Source of the DNA: an uncultured Phascolarctobacterium sp.
GTDB lineage: Bacteria; Bacillota; Negativicutes; Acidaminococcales; Acidaminococcaceae
Assembly (NCBI GenBank): GCA_947589605.1
Contig: CANQBR010000003.1
Coordinates: 1-64,000 of the forward strand
Length of the DNA stretch: 64,000 bases
Direction: 5' to 3'
Shown: positions 37,194-47,092 of the stretch, piece after piece
Layout: each line of letters starts with the position of its first letter
How positions within the stretch are numbered: position 1 is the stretch's first letter
Made by a program: the position numbers and the translations under genes
The notes under the pieces: model-generated
Told to the model about the DNA's origin: nothing
Seen by the model: only the letters and a program-made list of their open reading frames with translations
Database searches by the model: none

Positions 37194-37866
37194 AACCGTA
37201 GCCTCCGTGCTGCTCGTCTCTCACGATGCGGCCCTTTTCGATAGCCAACACCCTTTTTCCCATGCCGTCCACGATCTCCTTATCGTGGGTGGCCATAACG
37301 ATGGTGGTGCCGCTGTCATTTATCTCTTTGAAGATCTCCATGATGTCCCAGCTGGTCTCCGGATCCAAATTGCCGGTGGGTTCGTCGGCAATCACCAACA
37401 GCGGATCGTTGACGATGGCCCGGGCGATGGCGATGCGCTGCTGCTCGCCGCCGCTCAATTCTCCGGGAAAAGAGTCGGCCCGCCGCCGCAGCCCTACCAG
37501 GTCCAGCACGTTCAGCACCCGCCGTTTGATCTTGCGATGAGGCGTTTCGATAACTTCCATGGCGAAGGCCACGTTCTCATACACCGTTCTGTCCGGCAGC
37601 AGCCGATAATCTTGAAAGATGATGCCCAGCTGACGCCGCATGAAAGGTATCTCTTTGGGTTCCATCTTGATCACATCGCAGCCGTTGACGAAGATGCTGC
37701 CGCTGCTGGGCAGAACTTCTCTGAAACACAGTTTGATGAAAGTGCTTTTGCCTGCGCCGCTGGGCCCCACCACGAAAACGAATTCGCCGGGCTGGATGTG
37801 GACGTTGATGTCGGTCAAAGCCGTGTTGCTGCCGTAAACTTTGCTCACATTATTCATTACAAGCAC
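37183..37866 (-). CDS. ftsE: Cell division ATP-binding protein FtsE
   Basis: ABC ATPase partner of FtsX, 227 residues. Walker A GPSGAGKST is at 34-42, the Q-loop follows in IIFQDYRLLPDRTV, the signature LSGGEQQR near 139-146, Walker B LLVIADEPTGNLD near 159-171, and the H-loop in ATHDKEIVD. The start is probably GTG at 37866, nine bases after AAGGGG; the ATG three codons later is too far from it. It heads the ftsE-ftsX-M23-ctpA group. Confidence 0.97.
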   Translation of the reverse strand: MLVMNNVSKVYGSNTALTDINVHIQPGEFVFVVGPSGAGKSTFIKLCFREVLPSSGSIFVNGCDVIKMEPKEIPFMRRQLGIIFQDYRLLPDRTVYENVAFAMEVIETPHRKIKRRVLNVLDLVGLRRRADSFPGELSGGEQQRIAIARAIVNDPLLVIADEPTGNLDPETSWDIMEIFKEINDSGTTIVMATHDKEIVDGMGKRVLAIEKGRIVRDEQHGGYGYEL

Positions 37867-37942
37867 AGTGGTCGACCCCTTTCCGCCGGGTGGCTGCTGT
37901 CTGACCCCGAGGGTCCTTTATTATTTCTCCGAATTTTTTCGT

Positions 37943-39040
37943 TCAAGCTTTTTCCGCTCTCTGCGCCAGCTGCAGAGCCAGTTCCGCATTGGCCATAGCC
38001 TTGGCCCGCAGTTTGGCTGCCAAAGCTTCGCCGGCTGCTCCCTGCCGCAAGGCTTCGCCTGCCGCCGCTACCAAAATATCGCTGTCCAATTCATCCACCT
38101 TGCCGCCGCTGTAGCCTCCCGCCAATTTGGCGAAGGCTTCGATCTTGGGATCGTAGTCTACCGCCACGAAGGGCGTTTTCATCAAAGCGGCGAAGATGAG
38201 AGCGTGAAGGCGCATGGCTATCAAAAGATGAAAATTGCCGATGACCGCCAAAAAATCTTCGGTGCTGAAATCTCGGTCCAAAATGACGCTTTTGGTGCGG
38301 ACGGAGAGCAACTGCTTCAAACGTCTACAAGGCGCCACATCTGCCGGATATTGCAGAGGCAACAACACCACTTTGGCGCCGACCTCGTGAGCCAAAATAT
38401 CCGCCGCTCTGGCGATGCTCTTAAGATGAGCTTCTTCCTGCTGCCACTGACGGACGTTCACGCCTATCAGCTTTTCTCCTTTCTCTATGCCGAAAGCACG
38501 GAGCAATTTTTCCCCTCGGCCCACATCCTCCGCCGGCAGAGTGAACACCGCATCGGCTGTGACCTGTATAGAGGCGGGGTCCAATCCCAAACGTTCCAAC
38601 TCCGAAAGAGAATCTTCGTCTCTCACGGTGATGGCATCGGCCTTCGCGAGGATGCGACGGGTGAGAGAACGCAAAAACGGCGAAGAGATGGGGCCTATCC
38701 CCTGAGCGTACAGCATCACTCTTTTTCCCAGCAGCCGTCCCAAAAAGAGGATGAAGAGATAATAGAGCAGGCTGCGCCGGCTGGTAACATCCTGTAAAAG
38801 ACTGCCGCCCCCGCTGAGCAACAGATCGGATCTGACGAGAGCATATATGATCTTGAGAAAGTTGAAGCGATGGATGCTGGCCACTTGATGTTTGACAGCG
38901 GTGACTTCGGGCCGACCGGAAATGACGGTGATGGCCGCCTCAGGCTCCCGCAGCCTCAGCGCTTTGACTATGGCAGTCAGCATGGCTTCATCCCCGGCGT
39001 TGGCAAAGCCGTAGTAGCCGGATATCACAAACTTGCTCAT
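37943..39040 (-). CDS. csaB: Polysaccharide pyruvyl transferase CsaB
   Basis: Adds ketal-linked pyruvate to the secondary cell-wall polymer, which then binds SLH-domain surface proteins. The 365-residue product shows SGYYGFANAGDEAML (7-21), LLSGGGSLLQDVTSRRSLLYY (about 74-94), MLYAQGIGP and a C-terminal AMRLHALIFAA (about 275-285), all of the PS_pyruv_trans family. The stop lies 76 bases before ftsE. The start overlaps the DUF5693 gene by four bases, an association common in Bacillota with S-layers. No SLH protein lies in this window. Confidence 0.95.
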   Translation of the reverse strand: MSKFVISGYYGFANAGDEAMLTAIVKALRLREPEAAITVISGRPEVTAVKHQVASIHRFNFLKIIYALVRSDLLLSGGGSLLQDVTSRRSLLYYLFILFLGRLLGKRVMLYAQGIGPISSPFLRSLTRRILAKADAITVRDEDSLSELERLGLDPASIQVTADAVFTLPAEDVGRGEKLLRAFGIEKGEKLIGVNVRQWQQEEAHLKSIARAADILAHEVGAKVVLLPLQYPADVAPCRRLKQLLSVRTKSVILDRDFSTEDFLAVIGNFHLLIAMRLHALIFAALMKTPFVAVDYDPKIEAFAKLAGGYSGGKVDELDSDILVAAAGEALRQGAAGEALAAKLRAKAMANAELALQLAQRAEKA

Positions 39041-41127
39041 GAATTACGAAGTTTCCTCCATAAACCGCTGCCCACAGGCAGCAAGAGAGCGACGGCGACC
39101 ACCGCGATGCAGCCCAACACCGCTCCCAAAAAATATCCGTCCACGGCCCGCCACACGGTCATGATCAGCGGGGTGCGCATGTGGCAGAAAGTTTGCGCCA
39201 AAGAGCCCTGCCCGATGACGGCGGCAACGGCGAAAACGCTCAGCAGCCATTTGGGCCAGCCTTTATAAGCGGCAAACACCGCCAAAAAGAAGGCCGGATG
39301 TCCGATAAGAAATTCTTTTTCCCGAGGGCGTGCGTAAAACACTTCTTCCAAAAGAGTACGCATCTTTATTTCCAATGCGGGCACGGGAACACCGCCGCCG
39401 TGGCCGCTGCGGCCTATGAAGTAGTAGGCTACGAAGGCCAGCACTCCCAAGATCAACACATATTTATAAGAAAGAGGCCGAGAGAGCAGCTCCCGTACGC
39501 GCCGGCAAAGCACCGCCGGTCCCTGCCCCGCTGCTTCCAGCAAGTCGTAACGGAAGAGACAGAGGAGACCGCAGCCCAGCACCGGCAGTATGAAGGTGAG
39601 CTTCACTCCCCGATAGATATCCAATTCCAAGAAGAAGCGGCTGTCACCCAAAATAGCGGAAAGGAAGAGGCCGCCGCAGAGAGAAACTGCCACAGCCGCT
39701 GCCAACAACACAAAAGCTCCTCCCAAGGCTGCCGCCGTTTTTCCGCTTCTGTTCTCCAACGAACGAAGAGTGAAGGCCATGGCCAGCACCGGCCAAGAAG
39801 TGACCGCCAACAGTGCCAGGGCCTGCCGAAGGACCAAGCCTCTGCTCAAAATAAGGCCGAGCGAGATGATCGAACCGCTCAGTGCCAAGCCCCACAGCAA
39901 ATATTTTCCTTTCACTTTGAAGATCTCGCCCACCAGCAGCCAGGCGCCGGCTAAAATGCCCCAGGCCAAAACAAAATATGTCCAGCGAGGCAGAAAGAAA
40001 GGAGCGTAAGTTTCGTCGGACGCACTGAAGAGCCCTATGCTCCCCAATTTATAGCCCCGCTTTTCCACAGCTGCTTTGATGTCTTTTACGTAAGCCAAAT
40101 TCAGAGACATTCTGTCCCGCCCGTTCTGATTAAGATAGAAAGGCCGGAAGTAATTGACGCGAATGTTCCTCTCTTCATCGGTAAGAGCCCAGCGACGCAA
40201 AGCGGTCGCAACGCTGATCTTCTTCTGTTCCAGCCCGTCTATCACGTAAGCGCGGGCCACCTTGCAGTCCACTGCCTCTGCCAGTTCTCTGTAACCGTTG
40301 ATGGGAACGAACTGCAACTGAGTGTAGTGCTCCAAAAGCACCAGCGGCAGTCCCCTCTCTTTCATTCTTTGAGCCAGATGCCCGATCTGATCGGGATAAC
40401 CTACCACTTCTTTGCCGCAGGGCATGAGGGCGATGGCCTTCACGCCGCTGTTTTGCAGCCTCCGAAAAATGCTGTCGATCTGTTCCGGCTTGACGTTGGT
40501 ATAGTTTTGCGGTCGAATAATAACGGAAAAGCCGGCCCTCGCCACCTGCTGCAGATCACGTCTGGGCAAACCCAAAGGAGCCTGCCAAAGGCCCAAAGGT
40601 TCAGAGTAATCATCTTCGGGCACCAAGGCGGTACTGCCCAACACCCGCAGCAGTTCCGGCCGGCCGGCTACGAAACTGACTCGTTCTTTGCCGTAGCGAA
40701 GGATAAGGTCTTCCGTCAGATCGGCGAAAAGCTCCTCGTCCTCCCCCTTGGCGATATAGATCGTATTTTTTTGAGGCTGTTCCTGTGCAAGGACAGTCTT
40801 AAAGGGACCAAGATCGGCCCCCAAAAGAGCGGCCCGAGCCAGATCGGTGCCGCTGATGGCTTTGATCTGCCCGTTGACCGTCAAACGCTCCAAAGTGGTG
40901 TCGAAGATCATCAAGCTGTCGATCCCCGCCTCTTTGAATTTGGCCAACACTTCTTTTTCCGGCAAGCCTTCCAAAGCAGCCAATCTCCGCAAGTTCTCAT
41001 ACTCCGCAGCCATGGTGACGCCGTTGTTGGCCTCTTCGACCCGGTAACGTTGGAAGTTGAGCCAAAGGGCGCAGCAAAAGCTTATTAAAATGCAGAGACA
41101 CAGACAGAACCTGCAGCGGTCTTTCAT
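39037..41127 (-). CDS. DUF5693 multi-helix membrane protein
   Basis: A 696-residue protein with one N-terminal anchor helix (about 8-24), a large extracytoplasmic domain (about 25-375) and about eight membrane helices in the C-terminal half. Pairing with csaB and the overall layout identify the DUF5693 family; its function is unknown. The outer domain contains FSVIIRPQNYTNVKPEQIDSIFRRL (split here only in my description by length), followed by G-V-K-A-I-A-L-M-P-C-G. A role in export or modification of the pyruvylated polymer is plausible because of the ATGA overlap with csaB, but it is inference. Confidence 0.85.
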   Translation of the reverse strand: MKDRCRFCLCLCILISFCCALWLNFQRYRVEEANNGVTMAAEYENLRRLAALEGLPEKEVLAKFKEAGIDSLMIFDTTLERLTVNGQIKAISGTDLARAALLGADLGPFKTVLAQEQPQKNTIYIAKGEDEELFADLTEDLILRYGKERVSFVAGRPELLRVLGSTALVPEDDYSEPLGLWQAPLGLPRRDLQQVARAGFSVIIRPQNYTNVKPEQIDSIFRRLQNSGVKAIALMPCGKEVVGYPDQIGHLAQRMKERGLPLVLLEHYTQLQFVPINGYRELAEAVDCKVARAYVIDGLEQKKISVATALRRWALTDEERNIRVNYFRPFYLNQNGRDRMSLNLAYVKDIKAAVEKRGYKLGSIGLFSASDETYAPFFLPRWTYFVLAWGILAGAWLLVGEIFKVKGKYLLWGLALSGSIISLGLILSRGLVLRQALALLAVTSWPVLAMAFTLRSLENRSGKTAAALGGAFVLLAAAVAVSLCGGLFLSAILGDSRFFLELDIYRGVKLTFILPVLGCGLLCLFRYDLLEAAGQGPAVLCRRVRELLSRPLSYKYVLILGVLAFVAYYFIGRSGHGGGVPVPALEIKMRTLLEEVFYARPREKEFLIGHPAFFLAVFAAYKGWPKWLLSVFAVAAVIGQGSLAQTFCHMRTPLIMTVWRAVDGYFLGAVLGCIAVVAVALLLPVGSGLWRKLRNS

Positions 41128-41145
41128 CTCATCACCTGTTCTTGC

Positions 41146-42253
41146 TTAGCGTTTTTTCTGCTGGCTGCGCAGATAACTTTCCACGAAGTTCATGAGGTCG
41201 CCGTCCATCACAGCCTGAATGTTGCCGGTCTCACAGCCGGTGCGATGATCTTTCACCAGTGTGTAAGGTTGGAACACATAAGAACGGATCTGGCTGCCCC
41301 ATTCGATATTTTGATATTCTCCGGCGATGTCGCTGACCAGAGCTTCCTGCTTGGCCTTCTCCAAAGCGTAGAGTTTGGCCCGCAGCATTTGCAGACATTT
41401 CTCCCGATTTTGGATCTGAGAACGTTCGTTCTGACACTGCACCACGATGCCCGTGGGCAGATGAGTCATACGCACGGCGGATGATGTTTTGTTGACATGC
41501 TGGCCGCCGGCGCCGCTGGAACGATAGGTGTCCACCCGCACCTCGTCCATGTTGATGTCCACCTTAACTGTATCGTCCAATTCAGGCATCACATCGCAAG
41601 CCGCAAAGGAAGTGTGACGGCGGGCGTTGGCGTCGAAGGGAGAGATCCGCACCAAGCGGTGCACACCTTTTTCGGAACGAAGATAACCGTAAGCATGGTA
41701 GCCGTTGATCTGGATAGTGGCCGATTTTATCCCGGCCTCATCGCCCGGCAAAAGATCCAAAGTTTCCAGAGTGAAGCCCTGTTTCTCCGCAAAACGCGAG
41801 AACATACGCAACAGCATACTGGTCCAGTCCTGAGCTTCGGTGCCGCCGGCCCCCGCATGCAAAGTGAGGATGGCATTGTTGGCATCGTATTCGCCGCTCA
41901 AGAGCAGGCCCAGTTCCAAATGCTCTACATCCTGCTTCACCTCGGCATACAACGCTTCGATCTCCGGCAGCAAGCTCTCGTCTTCCTCTTCCTCCGCCAT
42001 TTCCCGCAGGGTATCAAGATCGGCCACTTTGCTTTTCAATTTGGCAAAACCGTCGACCTCTTCTTTTAATGCGGCCACATCTCGAGTGATCTTTTGCGCT
42101 TCCTCCGGCTCGTCCCAAAAGGAAGGCGCCCCCATTTTATGTTCTAATTCGGCAATGCGCTCGCTTTTTTGGGCGATGTCAAAGAGATCCCCTCATTTCC
42201 TCTAATTTTGTTTCCAGGGCGGCGATAACGGGTCGATATTCTCCCAGCAACAT
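41146..42253 (-). CDS. prfB: Peptide chain release factor 2, with programmed +1 frameshift
   Basis: Releases the peptide at UGA and UAA codons. Translation starts at the ATG at 42253, runs 24 codons to CTT (42184-42182), meets an in-frame TGA (42181-42179) and must slip +1 to read GAC. The slippage signal AGGGG lies just upstream, then CTTTGAC, as in Escherichia coli prfB. The shifted frame gives 344 more residues, 368 in all. SPF (stop-codon recognition) lies in RISPFDANARR and the GGQ loop in GAGGQHVNKTSS. It follows secA by 52 bases, a conserved order. Confidence 0.97.
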
Positions 42254-42305
42254 TTTTTTCAACACCTTTCGTCGTTTGCTTTTGTTATTTTATGCGTCTG
42301 CGGGT

Positions 42306-44708
<2,403 letters not shown>

Positions 44709-44756
44709 GATCTATCACTCCTCATGCATCGAGTCAAACACTTTATCTAGTGTAGT

Positions 44757-44785
44757 ATTATATCAAATACGCCGAAGATATGCAA
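44757..44785 (-). promoter_or_regulatory. secA operon promoter
   Basis: Minus-strand TTGCAT (44780-44785), 17 base spacer, extended -10 TGATATAAT (TATAAT at 44757-44762). Confidence 0.85.
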
Positions 44786-44796
44786 AAAAAGATGAG

Positions 44797-44850
44797 TAAA
44801 AAATAAAAGAGCGAAGGCACCGCCTGCCGCGGCCGCGCCTGCTCTTTTTT
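44797..44850. terminator. Strong bidirectional terminator upstream of secA
   Basis: AAAAGAGC (44805-44812) pairs with GCTCTTTT (44841-44848), with inner AGGC/GCCT; T-runs follow on both strands. No protein gene ends here on either strand; the only candidate it can serve is the minus-strand RNA transcript starting near 45217. Confidence 0.85.
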
Positions 44851-44864
44851 CGCTTTGACCTTTC

Positions 44865-44916
44865 GCGAAAAAACTTTTTTTGAAAAGGCAGAGAGTTTTT
44901 CAAAAAACTTTTTCGC
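44865..44916. repeat. Long AT-rich inverted repeat
   Basis: The arms contain CTTTTTTTGAAAA and TTTTCAAAAAACTTTTT, with GCG/CGC at the base and about 19 pairs in all. It lies between the structured RNA and the terminator and may be part of the same transcript. Confidence 0.5.
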
Positions 44917-44989
44917 AAAAAGTTTGATGTTTTTTACAAATATAATTTTCTATGAAAGCTATCGCAAAATTTTCGAGCTTTTCGAAAAA

Positions 44990-45218
44990 CGAAAAAGGAT
45001 GCGGTCTTGCTGACCTGGTCTTTGCCCCCACACTCGCCTGCCGGAGGCTTCGCTCCTAAGCTTTTGCTCCCCACTGCAACCCCTCTCGTCCCCGTTTTCG
45101 GAGACGGCAGGCCTTACATCTACACCGCGCCATGCTCACAGAGACCTTTTCTCTGCTTACGTGGATCGTTTTGCCCGCGACTGGCCTCGACTTGCAACCA
45201 CAGACCAAGGCCGCACCC
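44990..45218 (-). ncRNA. Putative structured RNA, about 225 nt
   Basis: No convincing reading frame is present. The ends pair: bases 45218-45211 (GGGTGCGG) with 45004-44997 (CCGCATCC), and 45209-45203 with 45020-45014, leaving a 9 base bulge. Inside are an 8 bp helix (45036-45043 with 45105-45112), a GTC-CCG hairpin with loop TTTT/AAAA (45088-45105) and CAGAGA/TCTCTG (45139-45155). TTTTTCGTTTTT follows the closing helix and could end transcription. A consensus promoter points at its first bases. Candidates are 6S RNA or an undescribed RNA. SRP RNA, tmRNA and RNase P signatures were looked for and not seen. Confidence 0.6.
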
Positions 45219-45223
45219 ACTTC

Positions 45224-45252
45224 ATTATACGGTAAAATTTTTTCGCCCGCAA
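45224..45252 (-). promoter_or_regulatory. Promoter of the putative RNA at 45218
   Basis: Minus-strand TTGCGG (45247-45252), 17 base spacer, TATAAT (45224-45229). The predicted start falls at 45216-45218. Confidence 0.85.
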
Positions 45253-45288
45253 GCCTCGCCACCCCTTTTATTATTTTAAATAGTATGC

Positions 45289-45294
45289 TATACT
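45289..45294 (+). promoter_or_regulatory. Promoter of the HD-GYP-like gene
   Basis: Extended -10 TGCTATACT (TATACT at 45289-45294), back to back with the RNA promoter. Confidence 0.6.
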
Positions 45295-45346
45295 TTGAGA
45301 AGCAACCGAAGAGCTTTGCTCTTTTGAAAGATGGGTCGTGTTTTTG

Positions 45347-45952
45347 ATGATAGCCCTGCCCAGAGTTTTGGATTTTCCTCTGGATCAAAATTGTCATCTC
45401 GTTTGCGATTTCTACCTGCAACTGTTGGAGACCAAGAACCGTGCGCTCTACCTTCACAGCCTGCAGGTGGCCAATTACGCATTGAGCACCGGCATCCAGA
45501 TGGGGCTGTCCAAAGCCGAAGCAGGCCGCTTGAAGATGGCCGCTCTGCTTCACGACATCGGCAAACTGGCCGTGCCCAATTTGATCCTGGGCAAGTTCCC
45601 CTATCTTTCTACCCGAGAGCAGCAGGTCTATAAGCGGCACCCTGTTGCCGGCGCCAGCATGTTGGAGAACCTGCCCGCTTTGTCGGAGGTGGCGCTGATG
45701 ATCAGCTGCCATCACGAAAGATGGGACGGCAAGGGCTTCCCCCGCCGTCTGAAAGGGCAGAACATCCCCTTAGGCGCCTCCATCATCGCCGTGTGCGATT
45801 ATTACGATCGTTATCTCAATCCCTGCATGGAAAATTATCGCTCCGAGCATTCCCGCTCTTTGATGGAGCTGAACAACTTGGCCGGTCAGGCCTTCGATCC
45901 TCTGGTGGTGCAGGCCTTCACTCAAGTTCTTTTGGGCAAGACCGGACAGTAA
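45347..45952 (+). CDS. HD-GYP-like phosphohydrolase domain protein
   Basis: A 201-residue single-domain protein. The order HSLQV (about 37-41), ALLHDIGKLAVP (about 69-80), KRHPVAGASML (about 98-108) and CHHERWDGKGFP (about 123-134) follows the HD-GYP family, whose members break down cyclic di-GMP. The last motif reads GFP in place of GYP. All HD metal ligands are present, so hydrolysis is likely, but activity on c-di-GMP is uncertain. There is no sensor domain. The start could also be the GTG at 45338; neither has a clear ribosome site. Confidence 0.85.
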   Translation: MIALPRVLDFPLDQNCHLVCDFYLQLLETKNRALYLHSLQVANYALSTGIQMGLSKAEAGRLKMAALLHDIGKLAVPNLILGKFPYLSTREQQVYKRHPVAGASMLENLPALSEVALMISCHHERWDGKGFPRRLKGQNIPLGASIIAVCDYYDRYLNPCMENYRSEHSRSLMELNNLAGQAFDPLVVQAFTQVLLGKTGQ

Positions 45953-46007
45953 GACCTGCGCCTTTCGAGAAAGAGCTGCGAAAATTTTAAACTATCATGA
46001 ACGACGT

Positions 46008-46077
46008 GAGCCCGAGGCTGGTTGCCCCGGGCTCTTGCTTTTGATCGACGGCTATGACGGCCGTCGCTTTTTTATTT
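46008..46077 (+). terminator. Double terminator after the HD-GYP-like gene
   Basis: GAGCCCG/CGGGCTC (46008-46034) then TTGCTTTT; then CGACGGC/GCCGTCG (46046-46066) followed by TTTTTTATTTTT. The second hairpin may also serve the converging LysR gene. Confidence 0.85.
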
Positions 46078-46082
46078 TTCCT

Positions 46083-46970
46083 TCAAATATTCCCCTGCTT
46101 TTGAAAAAATTCTTCGAAAGCTTTGGCTGCCGGCGAGAGTCTGGACCCTGCCAGCCGAAAAAGAGTTTGCGAGAAAGACAGACCTTCGCCTAAAAGGAGA
46201 CTGTGCCCCAGCTCATCGTCCAATTCTTCCTCGCAGGCCGCCGCCACTACCGCCGCCAGCCCTCTGCTTTTGGCGAAGGCCAGCACCGTGTCGCCGATGG
46301 AAGCCAAAAAGCGAGCGTCTAAATTGAAACCTTCGCTGTTGCAGGCTCGCTGCAGCAGGCTGTACATGCTGAAGTTGCAGCACAACGGCACGCCCCTAAG
46401 CCGCGCCAGCGGCAGTTCTTCTCCGTCTCGAAAACCGCAGGCGTTTTCTTTTTCGTAGACGAGATAAAGATACTCCCGCTGTCCTCCGTATAAAAGGAGC
46501 TCTTCGGCCTCGGCCACCGGCGCATTGGCGTAAGCGAAATCGCTGCTGCCCGAAGCGATATGGCGCAGCTGCTGATCGATCGCCTCTTCCCTCACCTGAA
46601 AAGTTATGCCGGGATGGATAGCGGCGAAAGGCACCAAGTAGCGCTGCAAAAAAATGCCGCTTTGAGTGGGAGCCACACTGATGCGCAAAAGACCCGCCGC
46701 TTTGCTGCTTTGGCTTTGCATGTTGAGCTGCAGATTTTCTTCCTCTTCGCACAGCCTTTGGGCCACTTTCAAAAAGTCTCGGCCGGCCGGGGTCAGGCTC
46801 ACGCCTCTTTTGCCTCGGGCTGTCTCTAAAAGGCGGATGCCGTAGTGCCGTTCCAAAGTTCTGATCTGGGCGCTGAGAGCAGGCTGAGCTAAAGCCAGCT
46901 TGCGGGCGGCGGCAGTAATGTTGCCCGTTTCGGCAACTATCAAAAAATTGCGGTAAAATTCAAAATCCAT
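46083..46970 (-). CDS. LysR-family transcriptional regulator
   Basis: A 295-residue regulator. The winged helix-turn-helix is N-terminal (about 18-60: ITAAARKLALAQPALSAQI), followed by a helix linker and a periplasmic-binding-like effector domain (about 90-290). It diverges from the DASS transporter gene, so it very probably controls that gene in response to the transported acid. The ATG at 46970 follows GGAGGAACG; the frame extends 41 codons upstream through the transporter's promoter, which I ignore. Confidence 0.93.
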   Translation of the reverse strand: MDFEFYRNFLIVAETGNITAAARKLALAQPALSAQIRTLERHYGIRLLETARGKRGVSLTPAGRDFLKVAQRLCEEEENLQLNMQSQSSKAAGLLRISVAPTQSGIFLQRYLVPFAAIHPGITFQVREEAIDQQLRHIASGSSDFAYANAPVAEAEELLLYGGQREYLYLVYEKENACGFRDGEELPLARLRGVPLCCNFSMYSLLQRACNSEGFNLDARFLASIGDTVLAFAKSRGLAAVVAAACEEELDDELGHSLLLGEGLSFSQTLFRLAGSRLSPAAKAFEEFFQKQGNI

Positions 46971-46996
46971 CGTTCCTCCGGCAGTCGATGACGATA

Positions 46997-47030
46997 AAGT
47001 ATATTTATATTTTCTATAAGATAAATATAT
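46997..47030. promoter_or_regulatory. AT-rich palindrome between lysR and the transporter gene
   Basis: ATATTTAT (47001-47008) and ATAAATAT (47021-47028) form an inverted repeat with centre near 47014. It ends directly before the -35 of the transporter gene, as expected of a LysR binding site. Confidence 0.55.
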
Positions 47031-47059
47031 TTCACTTATCTTTGGCTTTATTCTATAAT
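47031..47059 (+). promoter_or_regulatory. Transporter gene promoter
   Basis: TTCACT (47031-47036), 17 base spacer, TATAAT (47054-47059). Confidence 0.75.
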
Positions 47060-47092
47060 AGGTGCCATAAAAAAACAAGGGAGCATCCTTCA

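Noticed and set aside
44990..45218. SRP RNA, because CCAGGTCAG occurs near the 3' end
   Set aside because: The obligatory GGAAGG...AGCAGC part of helix 8 and its tetraloop are missing.
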